Assembly (NCBI RefSeq): GCF_030813495.1 | Contig: NZ_JAUSUI010000009.1 | Location: forward strand, 124,001-188,000 | Length of the DNA stretch: 64,000 nucleotides | Reading direction: 5' to 3' | From: Ancylobacter polymorphus | Lineage (GTDB): Bacteria; Pseudomonadota; Alphaproteobacteria; Rhizobiales; Xanthobacteraceae | Shown: piece after piece, positions 34,948-44,137 of the stretch | Layout of the letters: the number at the start of each line of letters is the position of its first letter | Position numbering within the stretch: the stretch's first letter is position 1 | The notes under the pieces: generated by a model | Database searches by the model: none | The model's input: the letters and a program-made list of their open reading frames with translations, nothing else | What the model was told of the DNA's origin: nothing | Translations under genes and position numbers: made by a program

Positions 34948-35940
34948 GTGGGTCTTTTCTCGACCATCGTCGGACGCGGCAAGTCAGCGTCGCAAGGTTC
35001 CGGTTCAGCGTCCGCGCCGGGGCGCGGTGTCGACGGCCATAAAGAAGCGGCGCCGGATGCCGATGACATCGAGGCCCGTTTCCAGGCCGATTTCGAGGCG
35101 GCACTGGCGGCGGATTTGCGCCCATCGCGCGAAGCGCCCACCTCCGCCCGCGCCAGTGATCCCCGCCGCGCGCCGGCTGTCGCGGCCTCCCGTGCGCCGG
35201 AGGCGATCGCCGGCGAGCAGCGTATGCTCAACGCTGTCGGCCTCGCCAAGAGCTATGGCGGCCGGCAGGTGGTGCGCGGGGCGAGCCTGCATGTGCGGCG
35301 CGGCGAGGCGGTGGGCCTGCTGGGGCCGAACGGCGCCGGCAAGACCACCATCTTCTACATGATCACCGGGCTGGTGAAGGCCGATGCCGGCCGCATCGAG
35401 CTCGACAGCTACGACGTGACCCACCTGCCCATGTACCGGCGCGCCCGCCTCGGCGTCGGCTATCTCCCGCAGGAAGCCTCGATCTTTCGCGGCCTGTCGG
35501 TCGAGAATAATATCCGCGCCGTGCTGGAGGTGGTGGAGCCGAACCGCCGCGAGCGTGAGCGCCAGCTCGACGAACTGCTGGAAGAGTTCCGCGTCACCCA
35601 TGTGCGCAAATCCCCCTCCATCGCCCTTTCCGGCGGCGAGCGGCGGCGCGTGGAAATCGCCCGCGCGCTGGCCTCGCGCCCGACCTTCATGCTGCTCGAC
35701 GAACCGTTCGCCGGCATCGACCCGATCGCGGTGGGCGACATTCAGGCGCTGGTGCGCCAGCTGACCGAGCGCGGCATCGGCGTGCTGATCACCGATCACA
35801 ATGTGCGCGAGACGCTGGGCCTCATCGACCGTGCCTACATCATCCATTCCGGCACAGTGCTGATGGAAGGCTCGCCCGAGGAAATCGTGGCGAGCGAGGA
35901 CGTCCGTCGCCTCTATCTCGGCGAGGAGTTCCGTCTTTAG
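34948..35940 (+). CDS. lptB: LPS export ABC transporter ATP-binding protein LptB, with long N-terminal extension
   Basis: Cytoplasmic ATPase driving LPS extraction, 330 residues. The ATPase domain (about 95-330) has Walker [17 protein letters not shown], the LptB-type Q-loop [14 protein letters not shown], signature [16 protein letters not shown], Walker [17 protein letters not shown] and [11 protein letters not shown]. coli LptB has 241 residues and starts at the ATPase. Here about 90 extra polar, Ala/Arg-rich residues come first, including [24 protein letters not shown] six bases before the GTG at 34948 supports this start. Confidence 0.93.
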   Translation: MGLFSTIVGRGKSASQGSGSASAPGRGVDGHKEAAPDADDIEARFQADFEAALAADLRPSREAPTSARASDPRRAPAVAASRAPEAIAGEQRMLNAVGLAKSYGGRQVVRGASLHVRRGEAVGLLGPNGAGKTTIFYMITGLVKADAGRIELDSYDVTHLPMYRRARLGVGYLPQEASIFRGLSVENNIRAVLEVVEPNRRERERQLDELLEEFRVTHVRKSPSIALSGGERRRVEIARALASRPTFMLLDEPFAGIDPIAVGDIQALVRQLTERGIGVLITDHNVRETLGLIDRAYIIHSGTVLMEGSPEEIVASEDVRRLYLGEEFRL

Positions 35941-35994
35941 CATGGACCGGGTCCCTCCCATCGCCCTTGCCGCCGCCCGTGGAGAGTGCGCGCC

Positions 35995-37578
35995 ATGTCG
36001 CTAGGTCCGCGTCTCGAGTTTCGTCAGACCCAGTCGCTGGTGATGACGCCGCAGCTCATGCAGGCGATCAAGCTGCTGCAGCTCTCCAATCTCGACCTCG
36101 TGGCCTATGTCGAGGCGGAGCTGGAGCGCAACCCGCTGCTGGAACGCCAGGTCGAGCCGGAGGGCGAGCGCGCCGGTGAGGGCGAGGCGGACGCCGGGGC
36201 GGTGCGCGAGCGCACCAGCGACGCCGATCTCGATCCCCGGGCCGATCAGGTGCATGAGCGCGAGGAGCGCGTCTCCGACTGGCTGGAGGAGCGGCTGGAG
36301 ACGAGCCGCAGCGCCATCGAGGATCGGCTCGATACCGGCATGGAGAACGTCTTCCCCGACGATAATGGCCGCGAGCCGGCGGCGCCCATGCCGAGCGGCG
36401 AAGGCCCGGCCTATTCAGAATGGACCGGCGCGGGCGGCGGCGGGGCGGATGGCGAGGGCTATAATCTCGAAGCCTTCGTTTCGGCCGAGACCTCGCTCGC
36501 CGACCATCTCGAAGCCCAGCTGGTGCTGGCGGTCAGCAGCCCGGTCGAGCGCCTCATCGGCCATAACCTCATCGATCTGATTGACGAGGCCGGCTATCTC
36601 ACCGCCGACCTCGCCAGCGTAGCCGAGCGGCTCGGCGCGCCGCTCGCGGCGGTGGAGAAGGTGCTGGCGGTGATCCAGGCCTTCGACCCGCCGGGCATTG
36701 GCGCGCGATCGCTGGCCGAATGCCTTGCCATCCAGCTGCGCGAGCGCAACCGCTACGATCCCTGCATGGCGGCGCTGCTCGCCCATCTCGAATTGCTGGC
36801 CCGGCGCGAATTCAACACGCTGAAGCGGGTCTGCGGCGTCGATGACGAGGACCTTGCCGAGATGGTCGGCGAGATTCGCCGGCTGAACCCCAAGCCCGGC
36901 CTCGCCTTCGGTTCCGGCATTCTCCAGCCGGTGGTGCCCGACGTGTTTGTGCGCGGCAGTGCCGACAACTGGCTGGTGGAGCTCAATTCCGAGACCCTGC
37001 CACGGGTGCTGGTCAACCAGGCCTATTATTCCCGGGTGCAGAAGATCACCCGCAATGAGCGCGAAAAGGCCTTTCTCTCCGACTGCATGCAGACGGCGAC
37101 CTGGCTCACCCGCTCGCTCGACCAGCGCGCCCGCACCATTCTCAAGGTGGCGACCGAGATCGTCCGGCAGCAGGATGCGTTCCTCACCCTCGGCGTCCAG
37201 CATCTGCGCCCGCTGAACCTGCGCATGGTGGCCGATGCCATCGGCATGCACGAATCCACGGTCTCGCGCGTCACCTCCAACAAATACATGGCGACGCCGC
37301 GTGGAATCTTCGAGATGAAGTACTTCTTCTCGTCCTCTATTTCATCTTCCGACGGCGGCGAGGCGCATTCGGCGGAATCGGTGCGCTTCCGCATCAAGCA
37401 GATGATCGAGGCGGAGAGCCCGGACGACGTGCTTTCCGACGACACGCTGGTGCAGCGCCTGCGCGAGGCCGGCATCGACATTGCCCGTCGCACGGTGGCA
37501 AAATACCGTGAAGCCATGCGTATTCCCTCCTCGGTTCAGCGCCGGCGCGAGAAGCAGGCGGCGGTGGCCGGGGGCTGA
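35995..37578 (+). CDS. rpoN: RNA polymerase sigma-54 factor
   Basis: Alternative sigma factor for nitrogen and other regulons, 527 residues. Region I is glutamine/leucine-rich (RLEFRQTQSLVMTPQLMQAI). Acidic region II covers about residues 55-140. The core-binding domain follows, then the helix-turn-helix near residue 415 (MVADAIGMHESTVSRVTSNKYM). The RpoN box ARRTVAKYREAMRIPSS, which reads the -24 element, ends the protein. The ATG at 35995 gives MSLGPRLEFRQT. It sits 54 bases after lptB. Confidence 0.97.
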   Translation: MSLGPRLEFRQTQSLVMTPQLMQAIKLLQLSNLDLVAYVEAELERNPLLERQVEPEGERAGEGEADAGAVRERTSDADLDPRADQVHEREERVSDWLEERLETSRSAIEDRLDTGMENVFPDDNGREPAAPMPSGEGPAYSEWTGAGGGGADGEGYNLEAFVSAETSLADHLEAQLVLAVSSPVERLIGHNLIDLIDEAGYLTADLASVAERLGAPLAAVEKVLAVIQAFDPPGIGARSLAECLAIQLRERNRYDPCMAALLAHLELLARREFNTLKRVCGVDDEDLAEMVGEIRRLNPKPGLAFGSGILQPVVPDVFVRGSADNWLVELNSETLPRVLVNQAYYSRVQKITRNEREKAFLSDCMQTATWLTRSLDQRARTILKVATEIVRQQDAFLTLGVQHLRPLNLRMVADAIGMHESTVSRVTSNKYMATPRGIFEMKYFFSSSISSSDGGEAHSAESVRFRIKQMIEAESPDDVLSDDTLVQRLREAGIDIARRTVAKYREAMRIPSSVQRRREKQAAVAGG

Positions 37579-37646
37579 GAAGGGCGGTGCCGGGGCGTGC
37601 GGGGCGGCTTCACACAAGCTTCACACACGCTGTCCACCGCTTCTCG

Positions 37647-37675
37647 TTGACACTTTCCTTTCCGGCTCATACCTC
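37647..37675 (+). promoter_or_regulatory. Putative sigma-70-type promoter of hpf
   Basis: TTGACA (37647-37652) is a perfect -35 element; TACCTC lies 17 bases later (37670-37675). It lies in the 194-base gap after rpoN and about 100 bases before hpf. Two copies of TTCACACA occur just upstream (37610-37628). Confidence 0.5.
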
Positions 37676-37772
37676 TTAGTGGCACCGGCCGGGCATGTTA
37701 GGGAGTTCGGGCAGGGCGAGGGGCGGTTTCGCGAACGCTTCCCGACCCGCCCCAGCAGAAGGACGAGTCACG

Positions 37773-38378
37773 ATGCCGCTGCGGGTTTCAGGAAAAAATC
37801 TCGACGTAGGCGAGGCTCTCAGGCAGCGCGTTTCCGATCGCGTCGCCGGGGCGATGGACAAGTACTTCGACGGTGGCTGGTCCGGCCATGTCACGGTCGC
37901 CCGCGAGGGGTCCGGTTATCGCGCGGATTGCGCGCTGCATCTCGACAGCGGGACAGTGCTGCAGGCCCATGCCGATGCGCAGGACCCCTATGCCAGCGCC
38001 GATGCCGCTGTGGAGCGGATCGAGACGCGGCTCCGCCGCTACAAGAGCCGGGTCAAGCGCCGCCTCGCCAATGGCGAGAATGCCGCCGAGCCCGCCGCTT
38101 CCGGCGAAACCGTGCCGCTCACCGTGTTCTCCGCCCCCGACCATGAGGACGCCGAGCCGGCGGAAGGCTGGTGCCCGACCGTGGTGGCCGAGGCGACCGC
38201 GACGCTGCCCCGTCTCTCGGTGAGCAACGCGGTTCTCGAACTCGACTTCACCGGCGCCACCGCCCTGGTGTTCCGCCATGCCGGTCACGGCCGTATCAAC
38301 GTCGTCTACCGACGCGGAGACGGGCATGTCGGCTGGGTGGATCCGCCGGCCAGCGCCCAGGCGGAAGACGTCCATTGA
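37773..38378 (+). CDS. hpf: Ribosome hibernation-promoting factor, long form
   Basis: Binds the 30S decoding region and pairs ribosomes into inactive 100S dimers under starvation; 201 residues. The N-terminal S30AE/RaiA domain (about 1-105) includes ALRQRVSDRVAGAMDKYFDGG and DAAVERIETRLRRYKSRVKR. A linker follows, then the C-terminal dimerisation domain of long HPF (about 145-195, with GHGRINVVYRRGDGHVGWVDP). The ATG at 37773 starts the domain cleanly. Its place between rpoN and ptsN is conserved. Confidence 0.94.
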   Translation: MPLRVSGKNLDVGEALRQRVSDRVAGAMDKYFDGGWSGHVTVAREGSGYRADCALHLDSGTVLQAHADAQDPYASADAAVERIETRLRRYKSRVKRRLANGENAAEPAASGETVPLTVFSAPDHEDAEPAEGWCPTVVAEATATLPRLSVSNAVLELDFTGATALVFRHAGHGRINVVYRRGDGHVGWVDPPASAQAEDVH

Positions 38379-38469
38379 TCCCCCGACCTCATGGGAAGCG
38401 CGCGGCCGCTGCGGCGGTTCGCGCGCTTCGTCTCGCCCCGACCCGGATCGCCACGCCGCGGATCGTTTC

Positions 38470-38931
38470 ATGGCTCTGATCGACATTCTGTCACCGTCCG
38501 CGGTGTTTCCGACCCTCAAGGTCGGCAGCAAGAAACAGGCCCTGCAGGAGCTTTCCGCCCATGCGGCGACGCTGCTGAAGCGGGACGAGCGCGAGATTTT
38601 CGAAACGCTGAACCAGCGCGAGCGCCTCGGCTCCACCGGAGTCGGCAATGGCATCGCCATCCCGCACGGCAAGCTGGCGAAGATGGACCGGCTGTTCGGC
38701 ATGTTCGCGCGGCTGGAGCGGCCGATCGACTTCGAATCGCTCGATGGCGAGCCGGTCGACCTCATCTTCCTGCTGCTGGCCCCGGAATCGGCGGGAGCCG
38801 ATCATCTCAAGGCGCTGGCGCGGGTGGCGCGGCTGCTGCGCGACCCCGAGGTCGCGCGCAAGCTGCGCCAGTGCCGCGACGCGCAGGCGATCCACGCCCT
38901 GCTCACCGGCGCACCGGCCGACGCGGTGTGA
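38470..38931 (+). CDS. ptsN: PTS IIA-like nitrogen regulatory protein
   Basis: Phosphocarrier EIIA-Ntr of 153 residues. It receives phosphate from NPr and signals nitrogen, potassium and carbon status to enzymes and kinases. His66 in GNGIAIPHGKL is the phosphorylated residue. GEPVDLIFLLLAPESAGADHLKALA matches the family core. It follows hpf by about 90 bases, as in many proteobacteria. No ptsO or hprK homologue is visible in this window. Confidence 0.95.
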   Translation: MALIDILSPSAVFPTLKVGSKKQALQELSAHAATLLKRDEREIFETLNQRERLGSTGVGNGIAIPHGKLAKMDRLFGMFARLERPIDFESLDGEPVDLIFLLLAPESAGADHLKALARVARLLRDPEVARKLRQCRDAQAIHALLTGAPADAV

Positions 38932-39035
38932 CGCCGCTCCGGCGGCACCCGCGCGGTGTCGGCTGGGGCGGGTGACATCAATGCCCGCCGCCCTAGCTCA
39001 TCAGGGTCAGACCCCGTTCGTTCAGGAGGCCCGCC

Positions 39036-39359
39036 ATGCCCGAGACTCTTCCCGCCAGCCTCGCCCTTTCCGCCGGCCAGTGCAGGGCCGCGCGCGCCCT
39101 TCTGGGCTGGAGCGCCGCGGAACTGGCCGCGAAGGCGCGGGTGACGGCGGAGTGGCTGGAGCGGTTCGAGCGCGGCGGCGAGGCGGTCGACGATTTTGAC
39201 CCCTCGGAGGCCGAGCGCGTGCTGCGCGCGCTGGAAGAGGGCGGCGTGGAGCTGCTCGCCCCCGGCCAGGCCAGCAGCGGCGGTGGCGCCGGCCTGCGCA
39301 TCCGCCAGCAGGGCGGCTATATCCCCACCGATCGGCTCAGCTCTGCCAATGATGGCTGA
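39036..39359 (+). CDS. Small XRE-type helix-turn-helix protein
   Basis: Protein of 107 residues with a lambda-repressor-like helix-turn-helix in residues 14-50 (QCRAARALLGWSAAELAAKA, then VTAEWLERFERGG). The remainder is short and Gly-rich (GQASSGGGAGLRIRQQGG). AGGAGG is seven bases before the ATG. This matches small Cro/CI-family regulators that occur singly in alphaproteobacterial chromosomes. No partner gene or operator is evident, so its target is unknown. Confidence 0.75.
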   Translation: MPETLPASLALSAGQCRAARALLGWSAAELAAKARVTAEWLERFERGGEAVDDFDPSEAERVLRALEEGGVELLAPGQASSGGGAGLRIRQQGGYIPTDRLSSANDG

Positions 39360-39444
39360 AGAAGCCACGCGTCCTCCCGGACGGCTCTGAAGGCCGTTCC
39401 GGGAGCGTTCGCAGCGCGCCGCAGGGACGGCGGGGGCCGTTGCT

Positions 39445-40518
39445 TTACGGCGTGATCGCGACCTTCAGGACCCCGTCACGCTGATGCGAGAACAGGTCGT
39501 AGGCGGCCTCGATGTCGTCCAGCTTGAAGCGATGCGTGACCAGCGGCTTCAGGTCCACCCGGCCGGAGGCGATGACGTCGATCAGCCGGCGCATGCGCTC
39601 CTTGCCGCCGGGGCAGAGCGTGGTGACGATCTTGTTGTCACCGAGGCCGGCGGAGAAGGCGCCGAGCGGGATCTTGAGATCGGTGGAATAAACGCCGAGC
39701 GAGGAGAGCGTCCCGCCGGGGCGCAGCACTTTCAGCGCGCTTTCGAATGTGTGCTGGGTGCCCAGCGCCTCGATGGCGACATCGACGCCGCGCCCGTCGG
39801 TCAGCGCCAGAATCTGCTCAACCACGTCGCCCTGCTTGAAGTCGACCACGTCGCTGCAGCCGAGCTGGCGGGCGATAGCGAGACGCTCCGGCACGGTATC
39901 GACGCCGATGATGCGGGTGGCGCCCTTCAGCTTGGCGCCGGCGACGGCGCACAGGCCGATGGGACCGAGCGCGAAGACCGCGACGATGTCACCGATCTGC
40001 ACCGCGCCGCTTTCCGCGCCGGAGAAGCCGGTGGACATGATGTCCGGGCACATCAGAACTTCTTCGTCGGTCAGCGCCTCCGGCACCGGGGCGAGATTGG
40101 CGAGGGCGTCGGGCACCAGCACATATTCCGCCTGGGTGCCGTCAATGGTGTTGCCGAATTTCCAGCCGCCCATGGGCTTGAAGCCGTGCTTCATGCCGGG
40201 ACCGTCCTGCGAGCCGCAGCCGCACAGGCAGGCATAGGAATGGCCTGAGGGGGTGATGGCGCCGGCAATGACGCGCTGGCCTTCGCTGTAGCCGGTCACG
40301 GCCGAGCCGAGCTTCTCGATCACGCCCACCGGCTCATGGCCGATGGTGAGCCCCTTGGCGACGGGATACTCGCCCTTGAGGATGTGCACATCGGTGCCGC
40401 AGATGGTGGTGGTGGTGACGCGCACCAGCGCGTCGAGCGGCCCGACATCGGGAATCGGCTTCTCGTCGAGAACGATTCGGCCGGGTTCGACGAAGATGGC
40501 GGCTTTCATCTTGGGCAT
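39445..40518 (-). CDS. Zinc-dependent alcohol dehydrogenase family protein
   Basis: Medium-chain dehydrogenase of 357 residues. The catalytic zinc site is ICGTDVHILKGEYP with the later GHEPVGVIE, and the coenzyme domain has FALGPIGLCAVAGAKLKGA, then IGVDTVPERLAIA. The usual four-cysteine structural zinc loop is altered (ACLCGCGSQDGPG). The overall pattern resembles isopropanol/secondary-alcohol dehydrogenases and the NAD-dependent threonine-dehydrogenase-like group. The substrate is unclear. The ATG at 40518 (MPKMKAAIFVEPG) fits the family; a longer start at 40587 is doubtful. Confidence 0.88.
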   Translation of the reverse strand: MPKMKAAIFVEPGRIVLDEKPIPDVGPLDALVRVTTTTICGTDVHILKGEYPVAKGLTIGHEPVGVIEKLGSAVTGYSEGQRVIAGAITPSGHSYACLCGCGSQDGPGMKHGFKPMGGWKFGNTIDGTQAEYVLVPDALANLAPVPEALTDEEVLMCPDIMSTGFSGAESGAVQIGDIVAVFALGPIGLCAVAGAKLKGATRIIGVDTVPERLAIARQLGCSDVVDFKQGDVVEQILALTDGRGVDVAIEALGTQHTFESALKVLRPGGTLSSLGVYSTDLKIPLGAFSAGLGDNKIVTTLCPGGKERMRRLIDVIASGRVDLKPLVTHRFKLDDIEAAYDLFSHQRDGVLKVAITP

Positions 40519-40643
40519 CGCAAACTCCTGCGGTTGACGCGCGCGACACTCGCGCGCCCGACAGGGTGCGGCCATGACAGGGGTCAAAAGCCGGCGATCA
40601 AACCCTGCTGGGGCGTTAACGCGTCAACCCGCAGGAAGATGCC

Positions 40644-41318
40644 TCAGCGCACGCCGCGCTCGGCCATCAGCCGGATCACCGCCGCGCGCAGCTCGCCAAT
40701 GCCGCTGCCGTCGCGGCTGGAGGTGGGGAAGACGAGCGGGAAGGCGGCCGGGCGCCGGGCGAGACCTGCCTGCGTTTCCTCGACGCGCTGGGCGAGTTCC
40801 GCCGGCTTCAGCTGGTCGGCCTTGGTCAGCACGACGGCATAGGAGACGGCCGCCTTGTCGAGCCCGTCCAGCACATCGCGGTCGATCGGCTTTAGCCCAT
40901 GGCGGGAATCGATCAGCACGAAGACGCGGGCGAGATTGGCGCGCCCGCGCAAGTAAGCGTGGACGGTGGCCGTCCAGGCGTCGACCTTGTCCTTCGGCGC
41001 CTTGGCGAAGCCATAGCCGGGCATGTCGACCAGGGTGAGGTCCGGGCCGAGACCGAAGAAGATCAGCTCCTGCGTGCGGCCCGGCGTCACCGAGGTGCGG
41101 GCCAGCGCCTTGCGCCCGGTCAGCGCGTTGACGAGGCTCGACTTGCCGACATTGGAGCGGCCGGCCAGCGCGATTTCGATTGTGCGCATGGGCGGCAGGG
41201 TGGCGATGGTCGGCGCCGCGGAGAGGAAGGTCCACTCGCCGGCGAAGAGGCGTCGCCCGGCTTCGATCTCGTCGGGCGTGAAGGCCGACGCGGCGGACGT
41301 GTCGTCGGCCTGTTCCAT
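40644..41318 (-). CDS. yihA: Ribosome biogenesis GTP-binding protein YihA/YsxC (EngB)
   Basis: Essential Ras-like GTPase needed for late 50S assembly, 224 residues. G1 is LAGRSNVGKSSLVNALTG, G2 lies in RTSVTPGRTQEL, G3 is LVDMPGYGFAKAP, and G4 appears as VVLTKADQLKP. The N-terminal 40 residues are a variable lead. It is 16 bases downstream of yidC on the same strand, the usual place in this group, and is probably co-transcribed from the rpmH promoter. Confidence 0.95.
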   Translation of the reverse strand: MEQADDTSAASAFTPDEIEAGRRLFAGEWTFLSAAPTIATLPPMRTIEIALAGRSNVGKSSLVNALTGRKALARTSVTPGRTQELIFFGLGPDLTLVDMPGYGFAKAPKDKVDAWTATVHAYLRGRANLARVFVLIDSRHGLKPIDRDVLDGLDKAAVSYAVVLTKADQLKPAELAQRVEETQAGLARRPAAFPLVFPTSSRDGSGIGELRAAVIRLMAERGVR

Positions 41319-41334
41319 GGTGTGTGCGCCTTCC

Positions 41335-43146
41335 TCAGCCGGCCTTGGGCTTCTTCTTGCGGACGAAGGTGCTCTTCACATTGTCCCACAATTCGATCTT
41401 CACGCCGTTCTTGCGCATGATGATCGACTGCTGGATCACCGACAGGGTGTTGTTCCACGCCCAGTAGATGACGAGACCGGAGGCGAAGGAGGCCAGCATG
41501 AAGGTGAAGACCAGCGGCATCCAGTCGAAGATCATCTTCTGCGTCGGGTCCGGCGGGGCCGGGTTGAGCTTCATCTGCGCCCACATCGTGCAGCCCATGA
41601 TGATCGGCCAGATGCCGAGCATGAGGAAGTGGCCGATGACGGGAACCGAGCCCGGATCCCAGGGGATGAGGCCGAACAGGTTGAAGATGGTCGTCGGGTC
41701 GGGCGCCGAGAGGTCGCGAATCCAGCCGAAGAACGGCGCGTGCCGCATTTCGATGGTGACGAACAGCACCTTGTAGAGGGCGAAGAAGACGGGGATCTGG
41801 ATCAGGATCGGAAGGCAGCCCGCGACCGGGTTGATCTTCTCCTTCTTGTAGATCTCCATCATCTCCTGCTGGAGCTTGACACGGTCGTCGCCATAGCGCT
41901 CGCGCAGGGCCTGAATCTCCGGCTGCACCGCCTTCATCTTCGCCATCGAGGCATAGCTCTTATTGGCGAGCGGGAAGAAGATGGCCTTGAGCAGCACGGT
42001 GACGACGAGGATGGCGACACCGAAATTGCCGACGAAGCGGTAGATCCAGTCGATGACGAGGAACAGCGGCTTGGTGATGAAATAGAACCAGCCCCAGTCG
42101 ATCAGCAGGTCGAAGCGGTCGATGCTGTACTGCTGCTGATAGCCGTCGACGAGCTGCACCACCTTCGCGCCGGCGAACAGGCGGCCATCGGTGGACGCCT
42201 TGGCGCCGGGCGCCACGGTGACGGCATCGCCGAGGAAGTCGGTCTGATAGGTCAGGTCGTTGCCGGACTGCGCGGCGGAGAAGCGCGCCTGCACCTTTTC
42301 CTGTGCGCCGGGAATGACGGTGGCGGCCCAGTACTTGTCGGTGATGCCGAGCCAGCCGCCGACGGAGGGGAAGGTCTCGGCCTTCTTCTCGGCGATGTCC
42401 TTGTACTTGATCTCGTGCAGGCCGCCTTCCGAGGTCACCCCGATCAGGCCTTCATGCAGGATGTAGTAGCCGAGCGTGTGCGGGGTGCCGTGGCGCGAGA
42501 CCAGCGCATAGGGATGCAGCGCCACCGGATTGGCGGTCGCGTTGTCAACCTCGTCCAGCACATGGAACATGTAGTTGGCGTCGATGGTCAGCGTGCGGCG
42601 GAAGGTGAGGCCGGCGCCATTGTCCCAGGTGAGGACAAGCGGCGTCTCCGGCGTCAGGCGCGCGCCTTCCGGCGCGGTCCACACCGTGTCGGCGGCGGGC
42701 ACCGCGACGGTGGAGCCGGCTCCCGGCACCCAGCCGAATTCGGCATAGAACGGGTTCGGACCGCCCGAGGGCGAGAGCAGCACGATGATCGGGCTGCTGT
42801 TGTCGACGGTCTCGTGATAGCCCTTGAGCGACAGGTCGTCGATCCGGCCGCCCTTCAGCGCCACCGAGCCGATGACGCTCGGCGTCTCGATGGCGACGCG
42901 CGGCGAGCGCGCCAGCGCTTCCGCCCGGCTCAGCGCCCGCGGCGGCGTCGCCGCCGGGGCGGGAGCGGCGGTGCCGGGGGCAGGGGCCTGTGAGCCGGCC
43001 GCGCCGGGGGCCTGCTGGGCCGCCTGCTGCTGGGCCTGCTGGCGCTGCTGCTCCATCTGCGGCACGCCGGAGAAGAACTGCCAGGCAATGAGCACCGCCA
43101 TCGACATGACGATGGCGAGGATCATGTTGCGGTTTTCGGACGTCAT
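41335..43146 (-). CDS. yidC: Membrane protein insertase YidC
   Basis: Inserts and folds inner-membrane proteins with or without SecYEG; 603 residues. An N-terminal helix ([17 protein letters not shown]) is followed by a Gln/Ala/Pro-rich linker and a large periplasmic P1 domain (about 85-360). The conserved five-helix core begins near residue 370 and includes [21 protein letters not shown] and [20 protein letters not shown]. Its ATG overlaps the rnpA stop (ATGA), coupling the two. Confidence 0.97.
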   Translation of the reverse strand: MTSENRNMILAIVMSMAVLIAWQFFSGVPQMEQQRQQAQQQAAQQAPGAAGSQAPAPGTAAPAPAATPPRALSRAEALARSPRVAIETPSVIGSVALKGGRIDDLSLKGYHETVDNSSPIIVLLSPSGGPNPFYAEFGWVPGAGSTVAVPAADTVWTAPEGARLTPETPLVLTWDNGAGLTFRRTLTIDANYMFHVLDEVDNATANPVALHPYALVSRHGTPHTLGYYILHEGLIGVTSEGGLHEIKYKDIAEKKAETFPSVGGWLGITDKYWAATVIPGAQEKVQARFSAAQSGNDLTYQTDFLGDAVTVAPGAKASTDGRLFAGAKVVQLVDGYQQQYSIDRFDLLIDWGWFYFITKPLFLVIDWIYRFVGNFGVAILVVTVLLKAIFFPLANKSYASMAKMKAVQPEIQALRERYGDDRVKLQQEMMEIYKKEKINPVAGCLPILIQIPVFFALYKVLFVTIEMRHAPFFGWIRDLSAPDPTTIFNLFGLIPWDPGSVPVIGHFLMLGIWPIIMGCTMWAQMKLNPAPPDPTQKMIFDWMPLVFTFMLASFASGLVIYWAWNNTLSVIQQSIIMRKNGVKIELWDNVKSTFVRKKKPKAG

Positions 43147-43544
43147 GGCAGGGGCTCTCCGTCGGCGCGCGGCGGGCGTTGCGCGGCATCGGCGCGCGCA
43201 GGCTTGGGCGGGCGCCGGCTTCCTGAGTGAAGGCGGGCGATACCCCGCTCTATGTCGTGGATAAGGGCACTGAACGGCGTGCCGAGCGCGGCGCGCCGGG
43301 CAACGATCACATAGTCGAAACCGTCCTGGCCAGCGCGTGGCAAGGCGTCGCGGACCGCCGCGCGCAGGCGGCGGCGGATGCGGTTTCGTTCGACGGCATT
43401 GCCGTGCTTCTTGGTAACGGTGAGCCCGATACGGGCCGGCGCCTGGTCGGCGCGATCGCGGCCCTGAAGCAGGAGCGGGCCGGAATTGGCCCGCAGCGCG
43501 GACGCTGCGGCCAGGAAGTCCTTGCGCTTGACGAGCCGGTCCAT
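43143..43544 (-). CDS. rnpA: Ribonuclease P protein component
   Basis: Protein subunit of RNase P, which matures tRNA 5' ends; 133 residues. The start [13 protein letters not shown] and the RNR motif region [19 protein letters not shown] are diagnostic, and [12 protein letters not shown] begins the substrate cleft. The tail (about 110-133) is basic and Pro-rich. The gene lies between rpmH and yidC, the standard order near bacterial origins. The ATG at 43544 is the family start; the frame open upstream to 43991 is not coding. Confidence 0.94.
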   Translation of the reverse strand: MDRLVKRKDFLAAASALRANSGPLLLQGRDRADQAPARIGLTVTKKHGNAVERNRIRRRLRAAVRDALPRAGQDGFDYVIVARRAALGTPFSALIHDIERGIARLHSGSRRPPKPARADAAQRPPRADGEPLP

Positions 43545-43609
43545 GGTAGGGCGCCGATCCTCAGGCAACAGAGGGGCGCGCCCCAGCCATGTGGGGTCGA
43601 AAAGCTCGG

Positions 43610-43744
43610 TCAGGCCGACAGACGCTTGCGGCCATGGGCCCGGCGCGCATTGATGATCTTGCGGCCGTTGCGGGTCGCCATGCGCGCACGGAAGCCGTGC
43701 CGGCGGGCGCGCACGAGCTTGCTCGGTTGATAAGTGCGCTTCAC
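43610..43744 (-). CDS. rpmH: 50S ribosomal protein L34
   Basis: Forty-four-residue ribosomal protein reading [16 protein letters not shown], then [19 protein letters not shown] and HGRKRLSA, a complete and typical L34. It starts with GTG, preceded by GGAGAGAGAACC as ribosome site. It is too short for ordinary length cut-offs and is easily missed. It is first in the rpmH-rnpA-yidC-yihA unit, driven by the strong promoter about 135 bases upstream. Confidence 0.96.
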   Translation of the reverse strand: MKRTYQPSKLVRARRHGFRARMATRNGRKIINARRAHGRKRLSA

Positions 43745-44137
43745 GGTTCTCTCTCCGCTTGTTCGATCTGCCACCCTTCCGCCGGATGTTTCCCTTTCCG
43801 GCGCGCCACGGAGCCAGCCGGGGCGAAGAAGCGCAGATGCAGGAGACTTCCAACGGCGGGCAGCCGTGGGTTGGGCGGCTTATAGGGGGCGCTCCGGCCC
43901 GAGTCAATGCGCCAATGCCACGGGAGCCCGCCAATCCACGGGCCGCGCGACACGCCCGCTCCAGGCCAGCGGGCGGCGCCGCCTCTGGCAACCGCGCCCC
44001 GCGACCTTACATGAATGTGATCGGTTGCGGCAGGGGAGCCGGGGAGGGGGAAGGGATGCGCTTTCCTGATCCGCCGTCGTTTCCGTGCCGTAATCCTTTC
44101 GTCCGATGCAGCGCATTCGCGGATCGAACACCGTGAT
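43745..44137. other. Divergent intergenic region between rpmH and the sensor kinase
   Basis: About 393 bases. It contains the rpmH promoter and a leader of roughly 125 bases toward rpmH. The side facing the sensor kinase gene has no obvious promoter. Open frames run through it in several phases, but none resembles a protein. Confidence 0.5.
43879..43907 (-). promoter_or_regulatory. Near-consensus sigma-70-type promoter of rpmH
   Basis: On the minus strand TTGACT (43907 to 43902) and TATAAG (43884 to 43879) are exactly 17 bases apart. It is the best promoter in the window and points at rpmH-rnpA-yidC, as expected for a highly expressed ribosomal protein unit. Confidence 0.78.

Noticed and set aside
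39374-39405. CTCCCGGACGG...CCGTTCCGGGAG hairpin after the XRE-type gene as a terminator
   Set aside because: It has a one-base bulge and no T-run on either strand; too weak to list as a feature.
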